From: Oleiagrimonas citrea
GTDB taxonomy: Bacteria > Pseudomonadota > Gammaproteobacteria > Xanthomonadales > Rhodanobacteraceae
Length of the DNA stretch: 64,000 nucleotides
Reading direction: 5' to 3'
Assembly (NCBI RefSeq): GCF_012395255.1
Contig: NZ_JAAZQD010000003.1
Coordinates: 434,001-498,000, forward strand
This document shows positions 1 to 11,893 of the stretch, in pieces. Below the pieces are notes generated by a model. The model was given only the letters and a program-made list of their open reading frames with translations. It searched no databases and was not told the origin of the DNA. Each line of letters starts with the position of its first letter. Positions within the stretch are counted from its first letter, which is position 1. The translations under genes and the position numbers were made by a program.

Positions 1-195
1 CGCGTCGGGCGTGCCGCGGTGGTCGTGCGAACCCTGCCAGAAGCGTCGCGCCCAGCCGCGGATGCGTGCCGGGCGGCGCTCGATGTACGGGAAGTCGGCC
101 TTGTAGATCAGCGAGCCGTAGCCGAACAGCCACACGTTATCGTGTCCGCTGAAGTCATGCCGGTGCCGGTTGGTTTCGGTGGTGTCGTGGGACAT
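1..195 (-). CDS. ChaC-like gamma-glutamylcyclotransferase, partial (C-terminus outside window)
   Basis: Only the first 65 codons are present because the gene runs off the left edge. After a polar leader of about 20 residues comes [17 protein letters not shown] and then a basic stretch ending [11 protein letters not shown]. The GYGSLI glycine loop and the WQGS-DHRG segment are hallmarks of the ChaC/GCG family, which degrade glutathione in the cytoplasm to 5-oxoproline and Cys-Gly. The catalytic glutamate lies in the missing part, so activity cannot be judged. The start is the first ATG in frame. The gene sits upstream of, and in the same direction as, nothing visible; its neighbour at 226-759 is also on the minus strand and could be co-transcribed with it. 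Confidence 0.85.
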   Translation of the reverse strand, partial: MSHDTTETNRHRHDFSGHDNVWLFGYGSLIYKADFPYIERRPARIRGWARRFWQGSHDHRGTPDA

Positions 196-225
196 GCGGC
201 AGAACTGGGGACGCGATGCGGTGGA

Positions 226-759
226 TCAAGGCGAGGACGGCGAGGCGGCGTCCGGTTTGGGCTTGCCGACGAACAGCAACGTCTCGTTGTCGCGCGTGAC
301 CATCTGCAGGCGCGGCGCGGCGGTGGTGCGGATGAGCGACAGCTGCGGCGTCTGCTGCAGCACATGCAACGCGGCCTTTTCCATGCGGTTCAGTGCCGGA
401 TCGGCGCAGGCCATCATGGTGTGCAGCAAGCCGTCCACCTTCAGTGCGCCATCCTGCACGCGATAGGTGCCGCCGATGGCGTTGCAGGCGTGCTCGACGT
501 GCATCTGCGTGCCTTCAAACACGATCTGCAGCGGCGGATGGCCCGCGGGCATCAGCGCGTCGAGCGGCGCACCGGCCGCGGTGCGTGCCTCCTGCAGCGT
601 CCAGACATAGCGCGGCAGGTCCTGACCCATGCGCGCGGTCGAGGCTTCGGGATGGTGCAGGACCGGCGTGACGACCGGGTGATCGGCCTGCTGATGCGAA
701 CAGGCTGTCAGCGGTAGGGCGATGAGGGCGGCGGCGATCCAGTAGGGGGTGAGGCGCAT
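226..759 (-). CDS. META-domain (HslJ-like) lipoprotein
   Basis: This 177-residue protein begins with a signal sequence ending in the lipobox LTAC, so it should be lipidated at about Cys20 and anchored in the envelope. The second half carries a META/HslJ-type fold: a W-x-L start (YVWTLQEA), an N-A-I-G-G-T-Y segment (about residues 93-99), a strand ending LHTMMAC, and a terminal TLLFVGKP strand. META proteins are associated with heat-shock and novobiocin resistance in HslJ, but the biochemical role is unknown. An AAGGAG ribosome binding site lies 9 bases before the ATG. The 30-base gap to the ChaC-like gene suggests one transcript. Confidence 0.8.
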   Translation of the reverse strand: MRLTPYWIAAALIALPLTACSHQQADHPVVTPVLHHPEASTARMGQDLPRYVWTLQEARTAAGAPLDALMPAGHPPLQIVFEGTQMHVEHACNAIGGTYRVQDGALKVDGLLHTMMACADPALNRMEKAALHVLQQTPQLSLIRTTAAPRLQMVTRDNETLLFVGKPKPDAASPSSP

Positions 760-864
760 GGTCCGTGGCTCCTTGGTCCGTGATTCTTCCAGCGTACATC
801 CTTCTGCGTCACGGCAGCTGAATGCGGCTGGATTCGTTCTCCGCGAGTCGACAGACTATGCGTC

Positions 865-2271
865 ATGGGAATAGCCATTGTCTGGTTCCGCCGGGACCTG
901 CGCCTGCAGGATCATCCGGCCCTCGCCGCCGCGGCCGCGCGTCACGAACGCGTGCTGCCGGTGTACATTCATGCACCGGACGAGGAGGGCGAGTGGGCGC
1001 CCGGCGCGGCCAGCCGCTGGTGGCTGCATCATTCGCTCGACGCCTTGCAGCGTGACCTGCATCGTCATCGCGGCGAACTGCATTTGCGCGCCGGTCCCAG
1101 TCTGCAGACGCTGCGGGCGCTGATCGAGTCCAGCGGCGTGGAAGCGGTGTACTGGAACCGGCTCTACGAACCGGCGCTGGTGGCGCGCGATACCGAGATC
1201 AAGAAGGCGCTTCGCGAACAGGGTCTGCATGTCGCCAGCTTCGACGCGGCGCTGTGGCGCAATCCGTGGCAGGTGCTGACCAAGCAGGACGAACCGTACC
1301 GCGTGTTCACGCCGTTCTGGCGCAATCTGCGCGCGCAACTCGGCGACGATCCGCCGCTGGACACACCCAGCCCCCTGCGGCTGGAAAAGGCCGAAGGCAG
1401 CGTGACGCTGGACGCGCTGGAACTGTTGCCGCGCTTGGACTGGGCCGACGGTTTCGGCGCGCACTGGACGCCGGGCGAGCGCGGCGCGAGCGACATGCTG
1501 GAGCGCTTCGCCGACGATGCCCTGCGCGGGTACGGCGAACTGCGCGACCGGCCGGCGCGCACCGGCACCTCGCGTCTTTCTCCGCACCTGCATTTCGGCG
1601 AGATCACGCCGCGCATGGCGCGGGCCGCGCTGCGCGAGCACGCTGATGCCGAGGGGGCGGACAAGGGCCTGGAACCCTACCTGCGCGAACTCGGCTGGCG
1701 CGATTTCGCGCACCATGTGATGTACCACTTCCCGCACAGCGTCGAACGCAATCTCAACGAGCGTTTCGACCGTTTCGCCTGGGTCGAGGACGACGCGGCG
1801 CTGGAGCGCTGGCAGCAGGGCCGCACCGGCGTGCCGCTGGTCGACGCCGGCATGCGCGAACTGTGGGCGACCGGCTGGATGCATAACCGCGTGCGCATGA
1901 TCGTCGCCAGCTGGCTGACCAAGAACATGCGCCAGCACTGGCTCAAGGGTGCGCGCTGGTTCTGGGATACGCTGGTCGATGCGGACCTGGCCAACAACAG
2001 CCTCGGCTGGCAATGGGTGGCCGGCAGCGGCGTCGACGCGGCGCCGTATTTCCGCATCTTCAATCCGGTCACGCAGGCGCAACGCTTCGACGCCGACGGC
2101 GAGTACATCCGCCGTTGGGTCCCCGAGTTGCGCGACGCGCCGAAGAAACTGCTGCACGAGCCGTGGGCGCAGGACGGGTTCGCGTCGTCCTGCGGCTACC
2201 CGCTGCCGATGCTCGACATCAAGGCGTCGCGCCAGCGCGCGCTGGACAGTTACCAGGACATCCGCGACTGA
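865..2271 (+). CDS. phrB: Class I deoxyribodipyrimidine (CPD) photolyase
   Basis: A 468-residue flavoprotein that repairs cyclobutane pyrimidine dimers using blue light. The N-terminal Rossmann antenna domain starts with WFRRDLRLQDHPAL (residues 7-20). The helical FAD domain shows the family blocks GTSRLSPHLHFGEI, then ELGWRDFAHHV, then MHNRVRMIVASWLTKN and NNSLGWQWVAGSGVDAAPY. These contain the FAD-contacting and electron-transfer tryptophan positions. Length matches E. coli PhrB (472). It stands alone, convergent with the antiporter that ends 12 bases downstream. A second photolyase of a different class lies at 10349-11893. Confidence 0.95.
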   Translation: MGIAIVWFRRDLRLQDHPALAAAAARHERVLPVYIHAPDEEGEWAPGAASRWWLHHSLDALQRDLHRHRGELHLRAGPSLQTLRALIESSGVEAVYWNRLYEPALVARDTEIKKALREQGLHVASFDAALWRNPWQVLTKQDEPYRVFTPFWRNLRAQLGDDPPLDTPSPLRLEKAEGSVTLDALELLPRLDWADGFGAHWTPGERGASDMLERFADDALRGYGELRDRPARTGTSRLSPHLHFGEITPRMARAALREHADAEGADKGLEPYLRELGWRDFAHHVMYHFPHSVERNLNERFDRFAWVEDDAALERWQQGRTGVPLVDAGMRELWATGWMHNRVRMIVASWLTKNMRQHWLKGARWFWDTLVDADLANNSLGWQWVAGSGVDAAPYFRIFNPVTQAQRFDADGEYIRRWVPELRDAPKKLLHEPWAQDGFASSCGYPLPMLDIKASRQRALDSYQDIRD

Positions 2272-2283
2272 ACCGTGGGCGGG

Positions 2284-3513
2284 TCACTCGTGACTGTGGC
2301 CGGATGTCGCCGCGTCGCCGTCCTCGGTGGGTGGTTCGGGTTCGCTCGGGCTGCGCTTGAGTAGCATCGATAGCACTGGCGGCGTGACCACGGCGGTCAG
2401 CAGCGACATCGCCACGATCACCGCGTAGACGCGCTCGCTGAATACGCCGGCAGCCAAGCCCAGCGCCGCGATCACCACGCCGACTTCGCCGCGCGGCACC
2501 ATGCCGAAGCCGACGATGGTCGCGCCGCGCTTGCCCAGCGCCAGTGCGCCGAGGAAACCGCCCAGCAATTTGGAAAGGATCGCGATGACGGTCACCACGA
2601 TCAGCATCCACACAGCGTCCCAACTGGCCAGTTCGTTGAGGTTGATCTTTGCGCCGGTGACCACGAAGAAGAACGGCGTCAGCAGCGCCAGCAGCGGTTG
2701 CATGCGCTTTTCCAGGGTCTCGCGCTGCTTGGTCTCGGAAGCGATCATGCCGGCCAGGAACGCGCCGATGATGGCGGCCAGGCCGAATTTCGTCGACAGG
2801 AAGGCCAGGCCCAGACACAGCGCCAGGACGATGGTCAGCGGCGAATGCGAGCTGATCGGCTTGTCCAGCCAGTAGGAGCGCCGCCGCGCCATCTGCGTGC
2901 CGGCCCAGCCGAAGATGGCCAGGAAGCCGATCGCGCCCAGCAGCGTGAACAGCAACGACTGCACATTGATCTCGCCGCCGCCCTGCAGCGAGGACACCAC
3001 GCCCAGCAGCAGCATGGCGAGGATGTCGTCGATCACCGCCGCACCGAGAATGACGCGGCTCTCCGTGCGCCGCAGTACGCCCAGTTCCTGCAGCACGCGC
3101 GCGGTAATGCCGGCCGAGGTGGCGACGAAGGCCGCGGCCACGAACATCGACTTGACCCAGGCGAAGCCCGACCCATGCGCCCACAGCACGCCGGCAATGA
3201 ACGGCACGATGACGCCGAGCACGCCGACCAGGAAGGCGCTCTTGCCGACTTTCTTCAGGTCTTCCAGCCGGGTTTCCAGGCCAACCGAGAACAGCAGCAG
3301 CACCACGCCGATTTCGGCCAGCGCGTCGAGCGGCTGGCCGGCAGCGATCTGCGCCGGCGCGATCCAGCCGAGCAAGGACGGGCCGATGATGCAGCCGGCG
3401 GCGATCTCGCCGACCACACCCGGCATGCGCAAGCGCTGGGCGATTTCCGAGCCGACCTGGGCGGCGACGAAGATGATGAAGAGCGTCAGCAGGATGTCAC
3501 TGGCGTGATGCAT
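2284..3513 (-). CDS. CPA2-family cation:proton antiporter (Kef/NapA type)
   Basis: A 409-residue inner-membrane protein with about 12 hydrophobic segments. Family signatures include GEIAAGCIIGPSLLG near residue 35, LLLFSVGLETRLEDL, the AAFVATSAGITARVL segment, and the LLGAAVIDDILAMLLLG segment, in which the paired aspartates (VIDDIL) mark the ion-translocating site. It lacks a C-terminal TrkA-N domain; the tail is short and acidic/His-containing. It probably exchanges Na+ or K+ for H+. It is convergent with phrB and tandem with the nhaD-like gene upstream, both on the minus strand with about 130 bases between them, so the two may form a cation-homeostasis pair. The exact substrate is not readable. 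Confidence 0.88.
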   Translation of the reverse strand: MHHASDILLTLFIIFVAAQVGSEIAQRLRMPGVVGEIAAGCIIGPSLLGWIAPAQIAAGQPLDALAEIGVVLLLFSVGLETRLEDLKKVGKSAFLVGVLGVIVPFIAGVLWAHGSGFAWVKSMFVAAAFVATSAGITARVLQELGVLRRTESRVILGAAVIDDILAMLLLGVVSSLQGGGEINVQSLLFTLLGAIGFLAIFGWAGTQMARRRSYWLDKPISSHSPLTIVLALCLGLAFLSTKFGLAAIIGAFLAGMIASETKQRETLEKRMQPLLALLTPFFFVVTGAKINLNELASWDAVWMLIVVTVIAILSKLLGGFLGALALGKRGATIVGFGMVPRGEVGVVIAALGLAAGVFSERVYAVIVAMSLLTAVVTPPVLSMLLKRSPSEPEPPTEDGDAATSGHSHE

Positions 3514-3643
3514 GGCGGAACGATTCCGTCAGGAGTGGCGTTGCCCCGATCCTACATGAGCGAAGGCCGCCAAAACATGCGCGTTCGGCCGCACGGCGCG
3601 CCCCCAGATTGGGGATGCCTGCGGTCGTCGGTGGATGTAGCGC

Positions 3644-5050
3644 TCAGGACACGCCGAACAGATGCATGGCGTCGAAGGCCAGATGCACCAGCACGCTGGC
3701 GACGAAGCCCAGCGCGATGGCCCAACTCCACTTCAGGTGGGTGCGGAAGGTGTACAGACCTCGTGACACGCCCATCAGCGCCACACCCGCGGCCGAGCCG
3801 ACCGACAGCAGGCTGCCGCCGACGCCGGCCGTCAGGGTGATCAGCAGCCACTGGCCCAGATCCATCGGCGGGTTCATCTTCAGCACCGCGAACATGATCG
3901 GGATGTTGTCGATGATCGCCGACAGCAGGCCCATGCCGGTGTTGGCCAGAGTGAAGCCGATGCCGCCGTAGAGCAGGCGCGAGGCCATTTCCAGATAGCC
4001 GATCGCGGCCAGCCCGCCGACGCAGGCGAACACGCCGTAGAAGAACAGCAGTGTGTCCCACTCCGCGTTGGCGATGATCTTGAAGATCGAATAGCCCTTT
4101 TCCTCGACTTTGACCTGGCCGTTGGCCAGGGCGTAGCGGCGCAGACGGCGGTCGATGCGTGAGGCCACCAGGTTCAGCAGCGCCAGGCCGGTTAGCATGC
4201 CGAATGCGGTCGGCATGCCCAGCCACTGCTTGCCGACCACGGTCATGAAGATGGTCAGCGCGAAACTGATGCAGATGCCGATGCCACCGTGCTTGATGTG
4301 CGCCTCGCCGGACAGGCCCTCCGGCTTGCCGCGCGGCACCGCGAAGTTCATCGCCAGCGCCGGCACCAGCCAGTTGACCAGCGACGGCACCAGCAGGGCG
4401 AAGAAGTCGGCGAACTGGGCCTTGTGCGCCTGCCACACCATCAGCGTGGTGATGTCGCCAAACGCGCTCCAGGCACCGCCGGCGTTGGCCGCCACGACCA
4501 GGTTGATCATGGCCAGGGTGATGAAGCGCGCGTTGCCCGCGCCCAGCGCGAGAATCACCGCCGACATCACCAGCGCGGTGGTCAGATTGTCCAGCATCGG
4601 CGACAGGAAGAACGCCAGGGTGCCGGTGATCCAGAACAGCTGCCGGTAGCTGAAATGCCGCTTGGTGATCTGCGCGCGCAGCGCCTCGAACACGCCGCGT
4701 TCGCCCATGGCGGTGACGTAGGTCATCGCCACCACCAGGAAGAAGAACAGTTCCGAGTAGTCCAGGAACATGCCCTCGAAGGCGATCTTCACCGGCGAGG
4801 CCGCGTCGTGACCGGCGCCGACCTTCCACGCCAGCATGCCCCAGATCAGCGCGGCGGCCAGCAGCACCGGCTTGGACTTGGCGATCTGGATGCGTTCCTC
4901 GGCGACCACGGCGGCGTAGGCCAGCACGAAGAACAGCAGCGCCAGCCAGCCGATCGGATGGTGGGTCAGGTGGAAGTTCGCCTCGGTGGATTCGGCCATG
5001 GCGGCCGTCGGCGCGAGCGCCAGGGCGAAGAGGGCGATGATCGAGCGCAT
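3644..5050 (-). CDS. nhaD: NhaD-type sodium:proton antiporter
   Basis: A 468-residue polytopic protein of the ion-transporter superfamily. It opens with a cleavable-looking signal (IIALFALALAPTAAMAES), then about 12 membrane segments. The blocks AAVVAEERIQIAKSKP, LDYSELFFFLVVAMTYV, SPMLDNLTTALVMSAV and NAGGAWSAFGDITTLMVW match NhaD. The DNLTTAL and GGAWSPFGDVTT-type motifs are characteristic. The start at 5050 was chosen because AAGGA lies about 8 bases upstream; longer in-frame extensions lack such a site. NhaD exports Na+/Li+ at alkaline pH. It lies next to another antiporter on the same strand and diverges from ligA. Confidence 0.9.
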   Translation of the reverse strand: MRSIIALFALALAPTAAMAESTEANFHLTHHPIGWLALLFFVLAYAAVVAEERIQIAKSKPVLLAAALIWGMLAWKVGAGHDAASPVKIAFEGMFLDYSELFFFLVVAMTYVTAMGERGVFEALRAQITKRHFSYRQLFWITGTLAFFLSPMLDNLTTALVMSAVILALGAGNARFITLAMINLVVAANAGGAWSAFGDITTLMVWQAHKAQFADFFALLVPSLVNWLVPALAMNFAVPRGKPEGLSGEAHIKHGGIGICISFALTIFMTVVGKQWLGMPTAFGMLTGLALLNLVASRIDRRLRRYALANGQVKVEEKGYSIFKIIANAEWDTLLFFYGVFACVGGLAAIGYLEMASRLLYGGIGFTLANTGMGLLSAIIDNIPIMFAVLKMNPPMDLGQWLLITLTAGVGGSLLSVGSAAGVALMGVSRGLYTFRTHLKWSWAIALGFVASVLVHLAFDAMHLFGVS

Positions 5051-5068
5051 GCGGGGTCCTTGCATTGA

Positions 5069-7594
<2,526 letters not shown>

Positions 7595-7600
7595 GACATC

Positions 7601-8599
7601 ATGACTGATCCGCAACCGGCGACGCCGCTGCGCGTCACGATTTCCTGCGCCGACCTGGACGCTTCGCTGGCGTGCTACACGGACGAGCTGGGCTTCCGGC
7701 TGGACATGATCATGCCGGCCGATGCACCGCGCATGGCGGAACTGTCCGGATACGGCCTCTCGCTGGGTCTGCGGCGCGTTGAGCACGCAGCGCATCCCGA
7801 TGATGCCGAAGGCGGAGCGGAGACCATTCCGGCAGAGCGAGATGCCGTCGCTTCGACCGACTGGATCGTCGGACGCGCCGGGATGCAGTACCGCGACCTG
7901 ATTCCGGGCCGGTGGGACGGGCGCGTCATCGCCTCGCATATTCGCATTCCCGAAGGCGGGCCGGTGCCCGATTACGTGCACTATCACCGGGTCGGCTTCC
8001 AGATGATCTTCTGCCGTCGCGGCTGGGTGCGCGTGGTCTACGAGGACCAGGGGCCGCCGTTCGTGATGCAGGCGGGCGACTGTGTGCTGCAGCCGCCGAC
8101 GATCCGGCACCGTGTGCTGGAGGCGTCGCCGGGACTGGAAGTGGTGGAGGTCGGCTGCCCCGCCGAGCATGAAACCTGGCGCGATCACGCCTTGACGCTG
8201 CCGACTTCGGAGCGGCGTCCGCAGCGTTTGTTCGGCGGGCAGCGTTTCGTGCGCGCCGTGGCGACCGAGGCTCATTGGCAGGCTGCGTCGGCGTCGCACT
8301 GTCTGTATCGCGACACGGGTATCGCGGAGGCGACCGACGGCGTGGCCGATGTTCGGGTCCTGCGCGCAAATTCGGAGCAGGCATGCAGCGCGCCGGCATG
8401 GCTTCCGGAAGGCGGTGCGCGGTTCGTGTTCGTGCTGCGCGGGCGGCTGCGTATCCATGGCGTGGACGGTGCGCTGCGGGAACTGTCGGCCGACGGAGCA
8501 TGCCTGCTCGTCGGTACGGATGCGTCGAAGTTCGAGGCCGTTGACGCCGATACCGAATGGCTGGATGTCTGCCTGTCGCCGCAGGCGCTGCAATCCTGA
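7601..8599 (+). CDS. Half-VOC domain fused to a cupin, function unknown
   Basis: The 332-residue protein begins with a beta-alpha-beta unit typical of glyoxalase/VOC folds (residues 10-60: RVTISCADLDASLACYTDEL then SGYGLSLGLRR). Only one such half is visible. Residues 85-190 form a cupin with metal-ligand-like His127 and His129 (DYVHYH) and His170 (PPTIRH). A second beta-rich segment (residues 200-330) ends FVFVLRGRLRIHG and resembles another cupin half. The start is 6 bases after ligA stop, so it may be transcribed with ligA, although no functional link is evident. Possible roles are a dioxygenase, an isomerase or a sugar/metabolite binder. I do not recognise a characterised homologue. Confidence 0.75.
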   Translation: MTDPQPATPLRVTISCADLDASLACYTDELGFRLDMIMPADAPRMAELSGYGLSLGLRRVEHAAHPDDAEGGAETIPAERDAVASTDWIVGRAGMQYRDLIPGRWDGRVIASHIRIPEGGPVPDYVHYHRVGFQMIFCRRGWVRVVYEDQGPPFVMQAGDCVLQPPTIRHRVLEASPGLEVVEVGCPAEHETWRDHALTLPTSERRPQRLFGGQRFVRAVATEAHWQAASASHCLYRDTGIAEATDGVADVRVLRANSEQACSAPAWLPEGGARFVFVLRGRLRIHGVDGALRELSADGACLLVGTDASKFEAVDADTEWLDVCLSPQALQS

Positions 8600-8707
8600 C
8601 TGACGGTTCGGTGGGCACGACGGCGCGCGGCATCCGTGCCTTCCGGCAGACGTCGGCGGATCTGCATTCGGCTAGGCTGATCTGCGATCTATCAGGAGGA
8701 TGAATCG

Positions 8708-9274
8708 GTGTCTGCTCACTGGATGACCTATGCGATGGCGGTGCCTCTCGTGGCGCTGCTGATCTGGCGCCGCATCAGCCGGCAGTTCGGCCGTCAGCCG
8801 GTGCGTCGCAAACGCATGCTCGCGCGGATCGCGATCCTGGCCGTGCTGGCCGCATTGCTTGGTCTGAGCGGACTGCGCGATCTGCACCTGCTGGAAGGGC
8901 TGGTGGGCGGCGTCGCACTCGGCGCCGTGGTCGGTCTGGTCGGATTGCGCCTGACGACCTGGACCGTGGATCCGCAGCGCGGCGATTGCTATATCCCCAA
9001 TCGCTGGATCGGCGCGTTGCTGACCGCCGTGCTGCTGGGACGACTGTCATGGCGCTTCATCGTGGTCTGGCCGCAGGTCGAGGACAGCGCGCGTGCCGCC
9101 GGCATGACGCCGATCCAGCATGCCTCGACGCCGTTGACGCTGCTGGTGTTCGGTCTGCTGGTCGGGTACTACATCGTTTACTACAGCGGGTTGCTGATGC
9201 ATCACCGCCGCTTTCTGCGCGAACGCAGCACCCGGCGCAACGAGGCGGCGCCCATGCCCGAGCCGCCCGCCTGA
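8708..9274 (+). CDS. Small multi-pass membrane protein, unknown function
   Basis: A 188-residue protein with about five hydrophobic segments (roughly residues 6-20, 39-58, 64-82, 100-118 and 143-163) and basic cytoplasmic linkers (RRISRQFGRQPVRRKRM; the tail HHRRFLRERSTRRNEAAP). It starts with GTG at 8708, supported by the AGGAGG sequence immediately upstream at 8695-8700. The layout resembles the CcdC/DUF1453-like membrane families, but the match is only by general shape. It stands alone on the plus strand and is convergent with the dehydrogenase whose stop lies 20 bases downstream. Confidence 0.7.
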   Translation: MSAHWMTYAMAVPLVALLIWRRISRQFGRQPVRRKRMLARIAILAVLAALLGLSGLRDLHLLEGLVGGVALGAVVGLVGLRLTTWTVDPQRGDCYIPNRWIGALLTAVLLGRLSWRFIVVWPQVEDSARAAGMTPIQHASTPLTLLVFGLLVGYYIVYYSGLLMHHRRFLRERSTRRNEAAPMPEPPA

Positions 9275-9293
9275 TGCGTGGACCGCGCTGGGG

Positions 9294-10184
9294 TCAGTTC
9301 TTGTCGCGATCGTCCAGATTCGCGCGCCGCGCGGCGACGGTCGCCAGCGACGCCCAGTCGCGTTCGCCGCCGCCGCCGGCCAGCGCTTCCAGCAGCGCCT
9401 CGCGCGCCACGCCGGCGAAGGGCAGGGGCACGCGAGCGTCGTCGCCGGCTTCGAGCGCCAGCCCGACATCCTTGAATCCCAGACGCACCGGGAAGCCGGC
9501 GGGTTCGTAGCGCGATTCGGCGATCAGCTTGCCGTAGCCCTGGTAGGCCGGCGCGGCGAACAGCGTCTGCGTCATGATCTCGAGGAAATCGGCGGCCTCG
9601 ATGCCGTGGGCGCGGGTCAGCGCCGAGGCTTCCGCCATGCTCTCGATGGCCGAGGCCAGCATGAAGTTTCCGGCGATCTTGGCCACGCTGGCGCGTACCG
9701 GATCGTCACCGAGCGGCCAGGTGCGCTGGCCGACGGCATCGAACAGAGGCTGCACGCGCTCGAGGCTGTTGCGGTCGCCTGCGCACACGACATGCAACTT
9801 GCCCGCCGCAGCCATGTCGGGACGGCCGAACACCGGCGCGGCGACATAGTGCACGTCGCGCGCCGTGTGCAGGTCGCTCAGTTCGCGCGCCAGTCGCACC
9901 GAGATGGTCGCGTGGTTGACGTGCACGCCGCCGGTCGGCAGCGCATCGAGTACGCCGCCATCCAGCAGCACGGCGCGGACGGCCGCATCGTCGGCCAGCA
10001 TGCTCAGCACCACGCCCCCGGATGCGACCTGCGCGGGCGTTTCGGCAATGTGTGCGCCCTGCGATTTCAGTGCGTCCAACGGTGCCTGCGAGCGGTTCCA
10101 GACGGTCACGGTGTGTCCGGCGGAGAGCAGGTTGGCGGCCATGCCCTGACCCATGGCGCCCAGTCCGATGAATCCGACGTGCAT
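9294..10184 (-). CDS. NAD(P)-dependent beta-hydroxyacid dehydrogenase
   Basis: A 296-residue protein of the 3-hydroxyisobutyrate/tartronate-semialdehyde reductase family. Residues 1-30 form a Rossmann fold with the dinucleotide loop GFIGLGAMGQGMAANLL. The catalytic lysine lies in VAKIAGNFML (near residue 170), and the helical domain follows (LEIMTQTLFAAPAYQ). The substrate-binding motif normally written DAPVSGG is here VAAPVFGRP, which places it among the less-studied members often annotated only as NAD(P)-dependent oxidoreductase. It probably oxidises or reduces a small beta-hydroxyacid. No pathway neighbours are present to fix the substrate. Confidence 0.85.
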   Translation of the reverse strand: MHVGFIGLGAMGQGMAANLLSAGHTVTVWNRSQAPLDALKSQGAHIAETPAQVASGGVVLSMLADDAAVRAVLLDGGVLDALPTGGVHVNHATISVRLARELSDLHTARDVHYVAAPVFGRPDMAAAGKLHVVCAGDRNSLERVQPLFDAVGQRTWPLGDDPVRASVAKIAGNFMLASAIESMAEASALTRAHGIEAADFLEIMTQTLFAAPAYQGYGKLIAESRYEPAGFPVRLGFKDVGLALEAGDDARVPLPFAGVAREALLEALAGGGGERDWASLATVAARRANLDDRDKN

Positions 10185-10348
10185 GAGGGACTCCTTGCGA
10201 TGCGTTGCGGGGAAACCCGGATTATTTCATGCGGCGTCTGTACGTACGGTGGATCGGTGTGGCGTCTTTCGACCAGACGTCGGTCGAGCGGTACGTGCCG
10301 CCGATGCATGATCGATCCGCGCGTGCATCGGCGCGCGGCGATCCACAC

Positions 10349-11893
10349 TCATTCTCCGCGAAGCGTTAGCGCCTGTTCGCGGATGCGCTGCATTTCCTGC
10401 GCGTCGCGGCGCTGCAGGTTGCGCACCTGCAGTTTCATGCGTGGGTGTTCGGCGAAGCGCTCGCGATGCCGGTCGAGAAAATCCCAGTACAGCACGCTGA
10501 CCGGGCAGGCGCGCGGACCGGTGGTGTCGTCCGGTCGGAAGCGGCAGTGTGCGCAGTAGTTGCTCATGCGCTGGATGTACTTGCCGCTGGCGATATACGG
10601 TTTGGAGGCCATGATGCCGCCGTCGGCCCATTGCGACATGCCGATCACGTTGGGCAGTTCTACCCACTCCACGGCGTCGACGTAGATGGCCAGGTACCAG
10701 GCGTGCACCTGGCTCGGCTCGACGCCGAGCAGCAGCGCGTACAGTCCGGTCACCATGAGCCGCTGAATGTGGTGGGCGTACCCGGTCTCCAGCGTGTCAC
10801 GCAGGCTCGCACGCAGACAGTGCATGTCGGTGTCGCCGGTCCAGTAGAAATCGGGCAGCGCGACGTGCGTGTCCAGCGCGTTGTCGCGGGCGTGTTCGGG
10901 CATGCGCTGCCAGTACAGGCCGCGCACGTATTCGCGCCAGCCCAGGATCTGCCGGACGAAGCCCTCGACCGCCTCGATTGGCGCGTCGCCGCGTTTCAGC
11001 GCCCGGCATGCGGCTTCGCAGACTTCGCGCGGACCGAGCAGCTTGAGGTTCAGCGCGGCCGACAGTCGGGCGTGGTAGAGCGCACCCCGCCGCGGCGGGA
11101 GGCCGTCCCACATGGCATCCTGCCAGCGTCCGAAGCAGGGCAGGCGATGCGCGACAAAGTCCTCCAGTGCGTCCAGCGCCTGGGCGCGGGTCACCGGCCA
11201 GGCGAAGTGCTCCAGCGAGCCAGGATGGCGGGAGAACGCATCCTGCACCGTCGTCAGTACCTCGCGCGTGAGCGCGTCCGGTTCGAAGCCGAGGTGGTCG
11301 GGCAGATCCGAAGGCGGCCCGTCGCGGCCGAAGGCGGAGCGGTTGTCGTGATCGAAATTCCACTGTCCGCCGACCGGCGTGCCGTCGTCCTGCATCAGGA
11401 TGTCGTGTTCGCGGCGCATGCGGCGGTAGAAGTGCTCCATGCGCGGCTGCCGGCGTCCCTGCATCCAGTGCTCGAAATCGGCGCGGGGGCACAGGAAGTG
11501 GGTGTCTTCGCGCAGCGCCACCTCGATGCGTCCTTCGAGGCGTCGCCGCAGGTCGAGGAGCGCTTCGCGCAGGCGCCATTCACCGGGTTCCACCACCAGC
11601 ACCCTGCGCGGCTGCAGGCGTTCCAGGTCCTGTTCCAGCAGTGCGATCAAGCCGAACTCGGACGCGGGGTCGAGTTCGGTGTAGTGCACCGTCAGGCCCT
11701 CGTCGCGCAGCGCATCGCGGAAATGGCGCATGGCGGAGAGGAACAGCGCGATGCGCGCCTTATGGCTCCAGACGTGCGTCGCCTCGGCCGCACATTCGGC
11801 CATCCACACCGCGTCCTTGTCCGCATCGATATCCGCCAGCGCGGGGGAGTGCCTGTCCAGTTGGTCGCCCAGTACGACGACGAGATGGCGCAT
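10349..11893 (-). CDS. Iron-sulfur bacterial cryptochrome/(6-4) photolyase
   Basis: A 514-residue member of the FeS-BCP/PhrB clade, which repairs (6-4) photoproducts and carries FAD, a lumazine-type antenna and a [4Fe-4S] cluster. It starts with RHLVVVLGDQLD and has the helical FAD domain with ILGWREYVRGLYW, GYAHHIQRLMVTGLYALL and ASGKYIQRMSNYCAHC. Candidate cluster cysteines are DMHCLR, NYCAHC (two) and RACPVS, matching the four-cysteine pattern of the family. The start at 11893 was chosen for a GGAG site 8 bases upstream; an in-frame extension to 11962 lacks support. With the class I photolyase at 865 it gives repair of both major UV lesions. Confidence 0.92.
   Translation of the reverse strand: MRHLVVVLGDQLDRHSPALADIDADKDAVWMAECAAEATHVWSHKARIALFLSAMRHFRDALRDEGLTVHYTELDPASEFGLIALLEQDLERLQPRRVLVVEPGEWRLREALLDLRRRLEGRIEVALREDTHFLCPRADFEHWMQGRRQPRMEHFYRRMRREHDILMQDDGTPVGGQWNFDHDNRSAFGRDGPPSDLPDHLGFEPDALTREVLTTVQDAFSRHPGSLEHFAWPVTRAQALDALEDFVAHRLPCFGRWQDAMWDGLPPRRGALYHARLSAALNLKLLGPREVCEAACRALKRGDAPIEAVEGFVRQILGWREYVRGLYWQRMPEHARDNALDTHVALPDFYWTGDTDMHCLRASLRDTLETGYAHHIQRLMVTGLYALLLGVEPSQVHAWYLAIYVDAVEWVELPNVIGMSQWADGGIMASKPYIASGKYIQRMSNYCAHCRFRPDDTTGPRACPVSVLYWDFLDRHRERFAEHPRMKLQVRNLQRRDAQEMQRIREQALTLRGE

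Noticed and set aside
856-2157. Long minus-strand frame opposite the class I photolyase
   Set aside because: It is the antisense of a well-supported gene. High-GC coding strands create such frames, and this one has no recognisable motif.
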